Assembly: GCA_900471605.1 (NCBI GenBank) | Contig: UCEY01000011.1 | Coordinates: forward strand, 1-64,000 | Length of the DNA: 64,000 nt | Origin: Hyphomicrobiales bacterium | Lineage (GTDB): Bacteria; Pseudomonadota; Alphaproteobacteria; Rhizobiales; Rhizobiaceae | Direction of reading: 5' to 3' | Shown here: piece after piece, positions 42,667 to 49,832 of the stretch | Layout: the number at the start of each line of letters is the position of its first letter | How positions within the stretch are numbered: the first letter of the stretch is position 1 | Position numbers and translations under genes: made by a program | The notes under the pieces: model-generated | The model's database searches: none | What the model saw: the letters and a program-made list of their open reading frames with translations, nothing else | What the model was told of the DNA's origin: nothing

Positions 42667-43757
42667 TCGACCCTTAGTCCCGCATCCCTCAACAAAGGCA
42701 CGACGCGATCGCAGAAGAAAGGCAGCTCATAGGTGTAGTTTACGAAGGACATTGCAATACCGGAATATCCCTGTTCGGATATGGCGATCATGTCTTCGAC
42801 GATCTTTTCCGGCGTGCCGACCAGCGGATAGCCGCCGGCGCCGCCGGCAAAACGCTTGCGATAGAGATCATACGCGCTTTTGTCATGCGATTGGGTGAAC
42901 TCCTTCTTGCCCGCCATATGCGCGTCGACCGCCGCGTGATCCGCCATCGTCACCGCATAACGCTCATAATAGTCCTCCGCCTCGTGTTGCGTTTCCCGGC
43001 AAACGACGTGGCATACCGTATAGGCGCCGACATCGCGGTCGAGCTTGTCCGCCCGGCTCCTGATGTCCTCCACATGTTTTCCGGCTTCGGAAATCTCTGT
43101 GAAGGTGGTGAACAGATAGTCGCAGTTCTTCGCCGCGAAATCCCGGCCCGGCCCGCCGAAGGCGGCGTTCATGGTGACCGGCCGCGGCGACTGCAGGCTC
43201 GCCGGGCGGCTGACGACGTCCTTCAGCTTGTAATAGGTGCCGTCATAGTCGAACGGTGCATCGGACGTATAGGCCCGCTCCATGATCTCAAGCCATTCGT
43301 CGGCCTGGTCGTAACCCTTTTCGACCAGCGGCACTCCGAACATGCCGAATTCCTTCGGGTTCCAGCCGCAGACGACGTTGAGGCCGGCCCGGCCGCTGCT
43401 GATATGGTCGACCGTCGCCAGCGCCTTCGCCGCATAGAGCGGGTGCACGAGCGGCACGTGCACGGTCATGAAAAGACCGATCCGCTCGGTGACCGAGGCA
43501 AGGCCAGCCGCCCAGGTGAAGGTCTCGAACGACCATTCGCGCACCCGGTTCTTGCCGCCGAAACCTTTCCAGCGAGCGATCGGCAGGAAAAAGTCGAGCC
43601 CGCCGCGATCGGCGATCTGCACGGCGTTGAGATTGTCCTCCCAGCGCGCCTGCCAGCGTTCCGGCACGTCGGTAATCGCAAGTCCCCCGTCCGCATTCGG
43701 CGAAAAGACGCCGAGTTTCAGTTTGCTGGGACCCTTCAGCGGATGCGGCTTGATCAT
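42663..43757 (-). CDS. LLM class flavin-dependent monooxygenase (RutA-like)
   Basis: This luciferase-fold TIM-barrel monooxygenase of 364 aa needs reduced FMN from the neighbouring reductase. The N-terminus has KLKLGVFSPNADGG and RWKGFGGKNRVREWSFETFTWAAGLASVTERI, resembling RutA. The mid part has ISSGRAGLNVVCGWNPKEFGMFG and MNAAFGGPGRDFAAKNCDYLF. RutA-group enzymes cleave amide or similar bonds through a flavin-N5 oxygen adduct, others act on sulfones or imines. No other rut genes are here, so the substrate is not uracil by default. Start and stop overlap the flanking genes by four bases. Confidence 0.85.
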   Translation of the reverse strand: MIKPHPLKGPSKLKLGVFSPNADGGLAITDVPERWQARWEDNLNAVQIADRGGLDFFLPIARWKGFGGKNRVREWSFETFTWAAGLASVTERIGLFMTVHVPLVHPLYAAKALATVDHISSGRAGLNVVCGWNPKEFGMFGVPLVEKGYDQADEWLEIMERAYTSDAPFDYDGTYYKLKDVVSRPASLQSPRPVTMNAAFGGPGRDFAAKNCDYLFTTFTEISEAGKHVEDIRSRADKLDRDVGAYTVCHVVCRETQHEAEDYYERYAVTMADHAAVDAHMAGKKEFTQSHDKSAYDLYRKRFAGGAGGYPLVGTPEKIVEDMIAISEQGYSGIAMSFVNYTYELPFFCDRVVPLLRDAGLRVE

Positions 43758-44461
43758 GCTGTTCCTCTCTTTTGTGTTCTTCTGCGGGCGGGACGCTGGG
43801 CCTCCGCCTCCTGCAACTGGCGCCGCCGAACGGAGAGATAGGCTTCCTCCGCCGCGAACATGAAAAGCGTCATGCGGTCCTGCACCATCAGCGGATCGCG
43901 CGCGAGGAAGGCCGCGTGGATGCGGGAAAGGCCATCGATATAAAGTTCCGCAGTCCCCGGATCGGCGAACGTGCCGAGCCGCACGGACTGGAAATAATCG
44001 ATGAAGCGGGAAATCGTCGCCGCCATGTGCGGATTGCTGACCGCCTTCAGCCAGGCATTGCGGAAATCGACATTGGCTGCCAGCAGAGCTGGAATGTCGC
44101 TTTCGCCGAGCGCCCGTTCCACCCGGTTCATCGCCGCCGTGATCTCCGCCTCGATCTCGGGCGTCATGTCGCGGGCGGCACAGGCCGCCGCACGCGGTTC
44201 GAGCTGACGGCGCACTTCGAAAAGCCCCGAAATGTCTTCCAGCGACAGTTCCCGGACCGCAAAGCCGCGCGTCGTGCCGACCAGATACCCTTCCGAAACC
44301 AGCCGCAGCAGCGCCTCGCGCGCCGGCATGCGGGAAATGCCGTGGGCGTTGGCAATCTCCGTATCCACGAGGCGATCGCTCGGCGAAACAGCACTCCGCT
44401 GCAGCTTCTGCCGCAGATCGGCATAGATCGCATCGACCAGATTGTCGCTCAGCTTCAGCAT
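43754..44461 (-). CDS. GntR family transcriptional regulator (FCD domain)
   Basis: This regulator has 235 aa from MLKLSDNLVDAIYADLRQKLQ. The winged helix is EIANAHGISRMPAREALLRLVSEGYLVGTTRGFAVREL and the FCD domain opens with LFEVRRQLEPRAAACAARDM. It is the first gene of an operon with the LLM monooxygenase and flavin reductase, coupled by an ATGA overlap. A perfect CAGTATACTG palindrome lies 19 bp upstream and a second half-similar copy 93 bp upstream, so autoregulation is likely. Confidence 0.87.
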   Translation of the reverse strand: MLKLSDNLVDAIYADLRQKLQRSAVSPSDRLVDTEIANAHGISRMPAREALLRLVSEGYLVGTTRGFAVRELSLEDISGLFEVRRQLEPRAAACAARDMTPEIEAEITAAMNRVERALGESDIPALLAANVDFRNAWLKAVSNPHMAATISRFIDYFQSVRLGTFADPGTAELYIDGLSRIHAAFLARDPLMVQDRMTLFMFAAEEAYLSVRRRQLQEAEAQRPARRRTQKRGTA

Positions 44462-44479
44462 CGAAATCTCCCGTAAAAA

Positions 44480-44562
44480 CAGTATACTGATTTTCTGATT
44501 ATTCAAGCATATATTCCCGATTTCCGCGTTTAACCCTCAAAAGAAGCGATTTTCAGTATACG
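44480..44562. promoter_or_regulatory. CAGTATAC sites between GntR and aldolase genes
   Basis: A perfect palindrome CAGTATACTG (44480-44489) and CAGTATACG (44554-44562) occur in the AT-rich 195-bp gap between the divergent GntR and aldolase genes. They are candidate GntR operators. Confidence 0.5.
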
Positions 44563-44588
44563 ATTTAATCAGCTTGCGGCTTCAAGAA

Positions 44589-44624
44589 TTTTAGGCTTAA
44601 ACTTTAAATCAGTGTAGGTTCAAA
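44589..44624. promoter_or_regulatory. TTTAGGCTTAAA-type motifs upstream of the aldolase gene
   Basis: TTTTAGGCTTAAA (44589-44601) and GTAGGTTCAAA (44614-44624) lie in tandem 35-65 bp before the aldolase start. The same motif recurs at five other promoter gaps up to 61.4 kb and is proposed as a shared operator of this cluster. Confidence 0.5.
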
Positions 44625-44656
44625 GCCATAGCGGCAGATTTTCACGAGGCGTCCCA

Positions 44657-45412
44657 ATGAGCGACTTCCGCAAGAAATGTATCGGTCACGAGCGCGTCAT
44701 CGGCACATTCGCGGCGATCCCTCACCCGGTCGCAATCGAGGTGACTGCGGCGGCCGGTCTGGATTTCATCTGCATCGACGCCGAGCATGCCCAGATCGGC
44801 CGGGAACTCATCGAAAATCTCGTTCGTGCCGCGGACGTGCATCGTGTACCCGCCATGGTACGCGTGCCGGGCCATGCTCCGGAATCGATTGCGGGAGCGC
44901 TGGATGCCGGAGCAGCCGGCGTATTGGTGCCCCGTGTTTCGAACGCTGCGCAGGCCAAGGCCGCGGTTCTGGCCACCCGTTATCCGCCGATCGGCGAACG
45001 CGGCGTCGGACCCGGGCGCGCCGCGGGCTATGGTTACCGCATCCCCGATTATCTGAAATCCGCCAACGAGAACATTGTCCTGGCGATCCAGATCGAGACC
45101 GCGGACGGCCTTGCCAATGTCGAGGACATCGTCGCCGTAGAGGGTGTCGACGTGATCTTCATCGGCCCCGGCGACCTCTCCGTCTCGATCGACGCGATGG
45201 GGCCGGATGGAGCCGGAAAGCTCGACGCAGCCATTCTCGAGATCACCGGCGCGGCCCGCAAGGCGGGCAAGGCCGTCGGCATCTTCCGCCCTTCTCCCGA
45301 TGACATCGGCAGATGGTCGCAGGCCGGCATCAGCTTCTACCTGCTCTCAAGCGATACGAGATTCCTCGGCGCCGGCATCGCGGCCGACGTCACCGCGGCG
45401 CGCTCCGCATAA
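44657..45412 (+). CDS. HpcH/HpaI aldolase family protein
   Basis: This metal-dependent class II aldolase has 251 aa. HpcH/HpaI features are IDAEHAQIGRELIENLVRA (catalytic-type His after the acidic pair), MVRVPGHAPESI with Arg, the AIQIETADGLANVEDI Glu and FIGPGDLSVSI Asp, which bind the divalent metal and pyruvate. It would split a 4-hydroxy-2-oxoacid into pyruvate and an aldehyde. It begins a two-gene plus-strand unit with the quinone oxidoreductase 27 bp downstream and has two shared operator-like motifs upstream. Confidence 0.87.
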   Translation: MSDFRKKCIGHERVIGTFAAIPHPVAIEVTAAAGLDFICIDAEHAQIGRELIENLVRAADVHRVPAMVRVPGHAPESIAGALDAGAAGVLVPRVSNAAQAKAAVLATRYPPIGERGVGPGRAAGYGYRIPDYLKSANENIVLAIQIETADGLANVEDIVAVEGVDVIFIGPGDLSVSIDAMGPDGAGKLDAAILEITGAARKAGKAVGIFRPSPDDIGRWSQAGISFYLLSSDTRFLGAGIAADVTAARSA

Positions 45413-45439
45413 GCCGCAACAATTTCCGGGAGTGAAGAC

Positions 45440-46366
45440 GTGAAGGCCATACAGTACAGCGAACACGGCCCGGCCGATGTGATGCATTATGTCGACCTGC
45501 CCGACCCGGTCGCCGGGCCCGGCCAGATCCTCGTGAAACTCGAAGCCGCCAGCGTCACCCCCTTCGACTGGAAGCTCCGCGCCGGGCACCTGCAAAACCA
45601 TTTCACCCTGCCTATGCCGAGCGTGCCCGGTCGCGACGGCGGCGGCACGGTGGCGGCGGTCGGCGACGGTGTCACGGCCTTCAAACCGGGAGACCGAGCC
45701 GTGGTGATGGCCGGGACTTTTTCCCAGGGCGGCTATGCGGAATTGATCGCCGTCGATGAAAAGCATGCGGTCAAAATTCCCGACGGCCTTTCCACCATCG
45801 ACGCTGTGGCGCTCACCAATGCCGGCGTCAGCACCTGGATCTCGGTGCGCACCGCCGAAGTCAAATCCGGCGACAAGGTTCTCGTTCATTCCGGTTCCGG
45901 CGCGGTCGGCGGATTGCTGGTCCAGCTCTGCCACCATCTCGGCGCCCACGTCACCGCCACCTGCCGCTCGACCAATCGCGACTACGTGCTCGGCCTCGGC
46001 GCCGACCGCGTCATCGCCTATGACGAACAGGATTTTTCCGAAATCCTCACCGATCAGGACATCGTCTTCGAACTCATGGGCGGCGAAGTCCACGACAAGT
46101 CCTACAAGGTGCTGAAAAAGGGCGGCCATATGGTCTGGCTTGTCGCCGACCCGATCCGGGACCGGGGCGAGGAATTCGGCGTCAAGGTTACCCGCGCCAT
46201 GATCACCGACGACAAATCGGCGCTTCAGGCGATGATGGATCTCGCCGGCGCCGGCATATTGAAACCCCAGGTCGCCCGCACCATGCCCCTGTCCGAAGCC
46301 GCCGAAGCCCATCGCCTGATGGAAAAAGGCGCCATTTCGCGCGGACGCCTGATGCTGACGATGTGA
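45440..46366 (+). CDS. NADP-dependent quinone oxidoreductase/zinc-type alcohol dehydrogenase-like protein
   Basis: This MDR-superfamily protein of 308 aa has a GTG start with GGGAG upstream. The N-terminal GroES-like part has VTPFDWKLRAG, and the structural zinc cysteines of alcohol dehydrogenases are absent. That fits the QOR-like branch. The Rossmann loop is VHSGSGAVGGLLVQLCHHLGAHVTATCRSTN; Arg/Ser after beta-2 suggests NADPH. It reduces or oxidises an enone, quinone or alcohol in the pathway. It is convergent with the racemase-like gene with only five bases between stop codons. Confidence 0.85.
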   Translation: MKAIQYSEHGPADVMHYVDLPDPVAGPGQILVKLEAASVTPFDWKLRAGHLQNHFTLPMPSVPGRDGGGTVAAVGDGVTAFKPGDRAVVMAGTFSQGGYAELIAVDEKHAVKIPDGLSTIDAVALTNAGVSTWISVRTAEVKSGDKVLVHSGSGAVGGLLVQLCHHLGAHVTATCRSTNRDYVLGLGADRVIAYDEQDFSEILTDQDIVFELMGGEVHDKSYKVLKKGGHMVWLVADPIRDRGEEFGVKVTRAMITDDKSALQAMMDLAGAGILKPQVARTMPLSEAAEAHRLMEKGAISRGRLMLTM

Positions 46367-46371
46367 CGTTT

Positions 46372-47178
46372 TCAGGTGTCGCTTGGAAACAGCGGCGCCT
46401 GGCGGCCCTTGGCCACGAACGTCCGGAAATCCTCGATCGCGTGCTCGTTGGCGAGCGCGCAAAACGGCCCGCGGCTCACTTCGATACCGTTGATCTTCTG
46501 TAGACGCACGTCCATCTCGGCGCTCTTCAGCGCCACCGCCGCCGTGTTGACGACCGGCGCATGCAGGACCTTGAACCCATATTCGCCGCCGACCAGCAGG
46601 CCGGGAAGCACGCCTGCAGGCACAATGACATCGGCGCCGTCGCGCACCAGCGGCTCAGCGCAGGCGGTGAAGTTTTCAAGCATCCGCCACCGCGCCTCGT
46701 CGTCGCCCGCAAAGGCGGCGCTGAAATCCGAAGGCTCGCAGTTCATGCCGACCACGTGCTTGACCCGGCCTCCGAGGCCGTAGAGATCGGCCTGCTCGTA
46801 GTGCCAGACCTGAAAGACGTCATCGAGCGTGACGAGCGCCATGCGCCGCCCGAGCCGTGCGGCATAGTGCATGCAGACCTCGCCCGCACCGATCACCGGA
46901 ATGGTCAGCGCCGACTTGAGTTCGTAGAGCCCGGGGTCCTGGAAATGCCCGATGACGACTGCGTCGTAGCCGCGGCTCGCCGCCTCCAGCCCGTTGTCGA
47001 TCGCGATCGCCGCGCAGCGGAATTCCGCGAGCCGCCCGAAATGCCGGTCCGGCGGGCTGATGCCGAAAACATCCACCGTTGTGCCCGGCTCGGCGATCTT
47101 GTTCAGATAGCTGGAGAGCCGCTTCATATAGGCGGCACTTGAAGTGGCATCGATGAAGCTTTGCCAGAAGATGCGCAT
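46372..47178 (-). CDS. Asp/Glu/hydantoin racemase family protein lacking the two catalytic Cys
   Basis: This protein of 268 aa has the racemase fold: N-terminal IFWQSFIDATSS, the middle block VIGHFQDPGLYELKSALTIPVIGAGEVCMHYAARLGRRMALVTL and a late VIVPAGVLPGLL. In true racemases of this family a Cys stands near the CFxDPGL and GCAG positions. Here these are His (GHFQDPGL) and Ala (PAGVL), so a two-base Cys racemization is unlikely. It may be an isomerase, decarboxylase or lyase on a dicarboxylic or aromatic acid. It is divergent from the MarR gene, sharing a 100-bp promoter gap with a TTTAAGGCTTTA motif. Confidence 0.78.
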   Translation of the reverse strand: MRIFWQSFIDATSSAAYMKRLSSYLNKIAEPGTTVDVFGISPPDRHFGRLAEFRCAAIAIDNGLEAASRGYDAVVIGHFQDPGLYELKSALTIPVIGAGEVCMHYAARLGRRMALVTLDDVFQVWHYEQADLYGLGGRVKHVVGMNCEPSDFSAAFAGDDEARWRMLENFTACAEPLVRDGADVIVPAGVLPGLLVGGEYGFKVLHAPVVNTAAVALKSAEMDVRLQKINGIEVSRGPFCALANEHAIEDFRTFVAKGRQAPLFPSDT

Positions 47179-47234
47179 TGTTCCCCTCGTTTCGTTCGCT
47201 TGCCGGTTGCGATTTCGTGCTCGTCAAAACACCA

Positions 47235-47247
47235 ATTTAAGGCTTTA
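47235..47247. promoter_or_regulatory. TTTAAGGCTTTA motif in the racemase/MarR divergent gap
   Basis: ATTTAAGGCTTTA lies 32 bp before the MarR start and about 57 bp before the racemase-like start. It is one of the recurring cluster motifs, consistent with MarR autoregulation. Confidence 0.45.
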
Positions 47248-47278
47248 CTCTCGTTGCAGAAACCGCCCGGAGAGCCGC

Positions 47279-47821
47279 ATGAATTCGCCGATCACGCCCG
47301 AAAACCCGCTGAGCGATACGACCGTCGAGATGTCGGAAGCCGCGCTGACGGAATTCGAATGGTCGCTGTGGCGGATTTCGGCCGCCTTCCTGCGCTGGCA
47401 GGCTGAATGCTCGAGCGAACTGGCCGGCGCGGGTCTGAGCGGTCTCGACACCGCCATCCTGCACACGATCCGCTATCGCAACAAGCCAAAAGGGCTTGGC
47501 GAAATCTCCAGGCTTCTCGGCCGCGACGACACCGCCAACATTCAATACGCCATCAAGAAGCTGCAGACCCTGCAGCTGATCGAACGCGTCAAGGGCCGTT
47601 CGCGCAAGGACACGCTCTACACGCCGACCCGCAAGGGCACCAAGCTCGCCCATGATTACCGCGCCCTGCGCCGACATCTGCTGATTTCGCTGATCCAGAA
47701 GATGGACCATGCGGAACAGGGGCTTGGCGACGCGACGGAAATGCTGGAACTGCTGACAAGCTTCTACGACACGGCCGCCCGGCGCGTGGCGAGCGGCTCT
47801 CATCCGGTCGAGCGCTCCTGA
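47279..47821 (+). CDS. MarR-type winged helix transcriptional regulator
   Basis: This regulator of 180 aa starts at MNSPITPENPLSD. The MarR-like core has an N-terminal dimer helix (LTEFEWSLWRISAAFLRWQAECS), the helix-turn-helix GLGEISRLLGRDDTANIQYAIKKLQTLQLIERVKG and the wing RSRKDTLYTPTRKG. The DDTANIQYAIKKL recognition helix is of a type often annotated as winged-helix DNA-binding protein next to aromatic-acid genes. Its last 22 bases overlap the end of the convergent cyclase gene. As the only regulator in the middle of the 44-62 kb cluster, and having the shared motif in its own promoter, it is the best candidate master regulator. Confidence 0.87.
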   Translation: MNSPITPENPLSDTTVEMSEAALTEFEWSLWRISAAFLRWQAECSSELAGAGLSGLDTAILHTIRYRNKPKGLGEISRLLGRDDTANIQYAIKKLQTLQLIERVKGRSRKDTLYTPTRKGTKLAHDYRALRRHLLISLIQKMDHAEQGLGDATEMLELLTSFYDTAARRVASGSHPVERS

Positions 47822-48591
47822 ACGAGCGCGAGCACGCGCAACGGACTGCCCGAGCCGTTCTGGATCTTCAGCGGCGCCGCGACGATCATCGCGCCTTTCG
47901 GCGGCAAACGGTCGAGATTGGTAAGGCATTGCAGCCCGTAGCGGCCGGCACCATGAAGGTAATGATGCGCCGGATAAGGCGGTGAAAAATGCCCGGCCTG
48001 CCCGGCATCCGTGCCGATCGTTTCCGTCCCGAAGCCGATAATGTCCCGTTCCGCCACCAGCCAGCGCATGACGTCCGCGTCCGGCCCCGGGGTATGGGCA
48101 CCGTCGGCGAGGAGGTTGGCATAGGCGACGCCTGACTTCTTCGACCAGTCGGTACGAAGCAGGACCCATGAGCGCGGTAGAATGCGGCCGTGCTCTTCTT
48201 CCCATTTGACGACATCCGAAACGGTCAGCAGGAAATCCGCGTCCTTAGCCGCGTCGGCCGAACAATCGATCACGCAGGCCGGCGCGATCATATCGGCCGG
48301 CGGCAGCGTATCGACGGAATTGAGCGGCAGATCGCGTCCCGTATACCAATGGATCGGGGCATCGAAATGCGTGCCCGTGTGCTCGCCGAACGAGAGGTTG
48401 TTCCAGTACCAGGCCGGCCCGCCGCCATCGTAGCGAGAAATCCTCTCCATGCGGAACGGGGCGGATTGCCCCAGTTCCGGCGGCATGACGATGACCGGAA
48501 AATCCGGCGACAGCGTGTGGGTAAGATCGACGACGCGGACCGCACCGCTCGCCAAGGCTCCGGCGAATTTGCCCAGAATATCGTCGCTCAT
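47800..48591 (-). CDS. Cyclase family protein (isatin hydrolase/kynurenine formamidase-like)
   Basis: This manganese/zinc-dependent amide hydrolase has 263 aa. The metal motif HTGTHFDAPIH (His 71, His 75, Asp 77 and His 81) is complete. From memory, other blocks are close to isatin hydrolase of Labrenzia: VIDCSADAAKDADFLLT, SWVLLRTDWSKKSG, ETIGTDAGQAGHFSPPYPAHHYLH and the end PPKGAMIVAAPLKIQNGSGSPLRVLALV. A cyclic amide or N-formyl compound is therefore a likely substrate; whether isatin itself fits is not proven. It is the last gene of the CoA-ligase/thiolase operon, coupled by an ATGA overlap to the SDR fusion, and ends inside the convergent MarR gene. Confidence 0.85.
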   Translation of the reverse strand: MSDDILGKFAGALASGAVRVVDLTHTLSPDFPVIVMPPELGQSAPFRMERISRYDGGGPAWYWNNLSFGEHTGTHFDAPIHWYTGRDLPLNSVDTLPPADMIAPACVIDCSADAAKDADFLLTVSDVVKWEEEHGRILPRSWVLLRTDWSKKSGVAYANLLADGAHTPGPDADVMRWLVAERDIIGFGTETIGTDAGQAGHFSPPYPAHHYLHGAGRYGLQCLTNLDRLPPKGAMIVAAPLKIQNGSGSPLRVLALVQERSTG

Positions 48592-49832
48592 TGGCCGGCC
48601 TCCCGCTCGACGGCTTTCGGATTGTCGAACAGCCGCGCCTCGATATCCTTGGCGACATCGCCGACGTAAATATCTTCCAGACCGCGCTTCAACCCGTCGA
48701 GAACGGCGTCAGCCAAGGCCTTTGGCGCCACCTTCGGCGGCGGCACGGTCTGGAACCATTCAGTATCGAGCGGCCCGGCGAAGGCGTTGATGACCCGGAT
48801 ACCACCCGGCCGAAGCTCGGTACGCAGCCATTGCGACAACGACAGGCAGGCCGCGTGTGCGGCAGAGTGGATGCCGAATTGCGGTGCATTGCTGAGACCG
48901 TGCACCGAGAGCACGTTGACCCAGGCAACGGCACCGGTCGCGCCATCTGCGCCGCGCGAGCGCATCACCGGACCAAAAGCCTGGGCAAGGCGCATCAGTG
49001 CCATCACGGTGTGATCCATCGCCTCGCGTGCCGAATTGGCCGCGCCCGCGTCGAAGAGATGCGCCGGCCGGACATGATCGGCGGTGTTGATCAGGATCTC
49101 GACCTTGGCGCCGATATCCATCGCCAGATTCTGCACGGAACGCTCGCTCGTCAGGTCCAGATCGACGAATTCGACCCCCTCGATTGCCTCCAGCGGCGCC
49201 TGCTGATCAAATGGCTTCCAGCGGTCGGCCACGCCGACGAAGATCCTGGCCGCCCCCGCCTTCTTGAGAGCCTGCGCCAGCGGCAATGCAAGCGGGCCGC
49301 GCCCGTCGGTGATCAAAATCCGGCGGTGCTTCGGATCGGCGGTCATCTCGCGCCATTGCGGATCGTCTTCCATATGCGGCACCTCCGAAACGGGTTTGGC
49401 GGAGAACACGGCCTGCCCGGCCCGATCCAGCTGCAGGGACAGCTTGAGCCGGCTACCGGGCCCGCCGCAATCGCCATGCAGATGCACGACGGCAACCGGT
49501 CCGCAGTCGAGCTGAACCATCCCCGTGCGCCAGGGCGTGTGTTCACGGAAATAGGGATCGCTGGTGACCTCGATCCGGGTTTCCGACAGCAGCGCACCAC
49601 CGGTCGGCGCGTCCTTGAACGTCAGGTCGGACGAAAGGCAGTTCGGGCAGGCTTCGCGCGCCGGATAGGTATAGCGCCCGCATTCGCCGCAGCATTGCAG
49701 CATGAAGCGGCCGGTCGCGGCCGCGAGCGTAAACCCATGCGCCTTGCGGCTGCGGGCCGAGGGCGGCAGCAGCGGCTGGGTGGTGCGGGAAAGCGGGTTC
49801 TTGCGTTTTGGCCTGGGGAGAGGTTCGGTCAT
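48588..49832 (-). CDS. Fusion of DUF35 Zn-ribbon/OB-fold domain with a degenerate SDR domain
   Basis: This two-domain protein has 414 aa. Residues about 40-150 form a DUF35-type unit: Zn ribbon Cys 48, 51, 62 and 65, then an OB fold (TGMVQLDCGPVAVVHLHGD). Residues about 170-400 are an SDR fold, but the active site is changed. The glycine loop reads TDGRGPLALPLA, the catalytic Ser is at 309, and the YxxxK position reads HSAAH, giving His 322 and His 326. The SDR half may therefore be structural or do different chemistry. DUF35 proteins activate SCP2-type thiolases, and the thiolase gene lies directly upstream with a four-base overlap, so they probably form one complex. Confidence 0.82.
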   Translation of the reverse strand: MTEPLPRPKRKNPLSRTTQPLLPPSARSRKAHGFTLAAATGRFMLQCCGECGRYTYPAREACPNCLSSDLTFKDAPTGGALLSETRIEVTSDPYFREHTPWRTGMVQLDCGPVAVVHLHGDCGGPGSRLKLSLQLDRAGQAVFSAKPVSEVPHMEDDPQWREMTADPKHRRILITDGRGPLALPLAQALKKAGAARIFVGVADRWKPFDQQAPLEAIEGVEFVDLDLTSERSVQNLAMDIGAKVEILINTADHVRPAHLFDAGAANSAREAMDHTVMALMRLAQAFGPVMRSRGADGATGAVAWVNVLSVHGLSNAPQFGIHSAAHAACLSLSQWLRTELRPGGIRVINAFAGPLDTEWFQTVPPPKVAPKALADAVLDGLKRGLEDIYVGDVAKDIEARLFDNPKAVEREAGQ

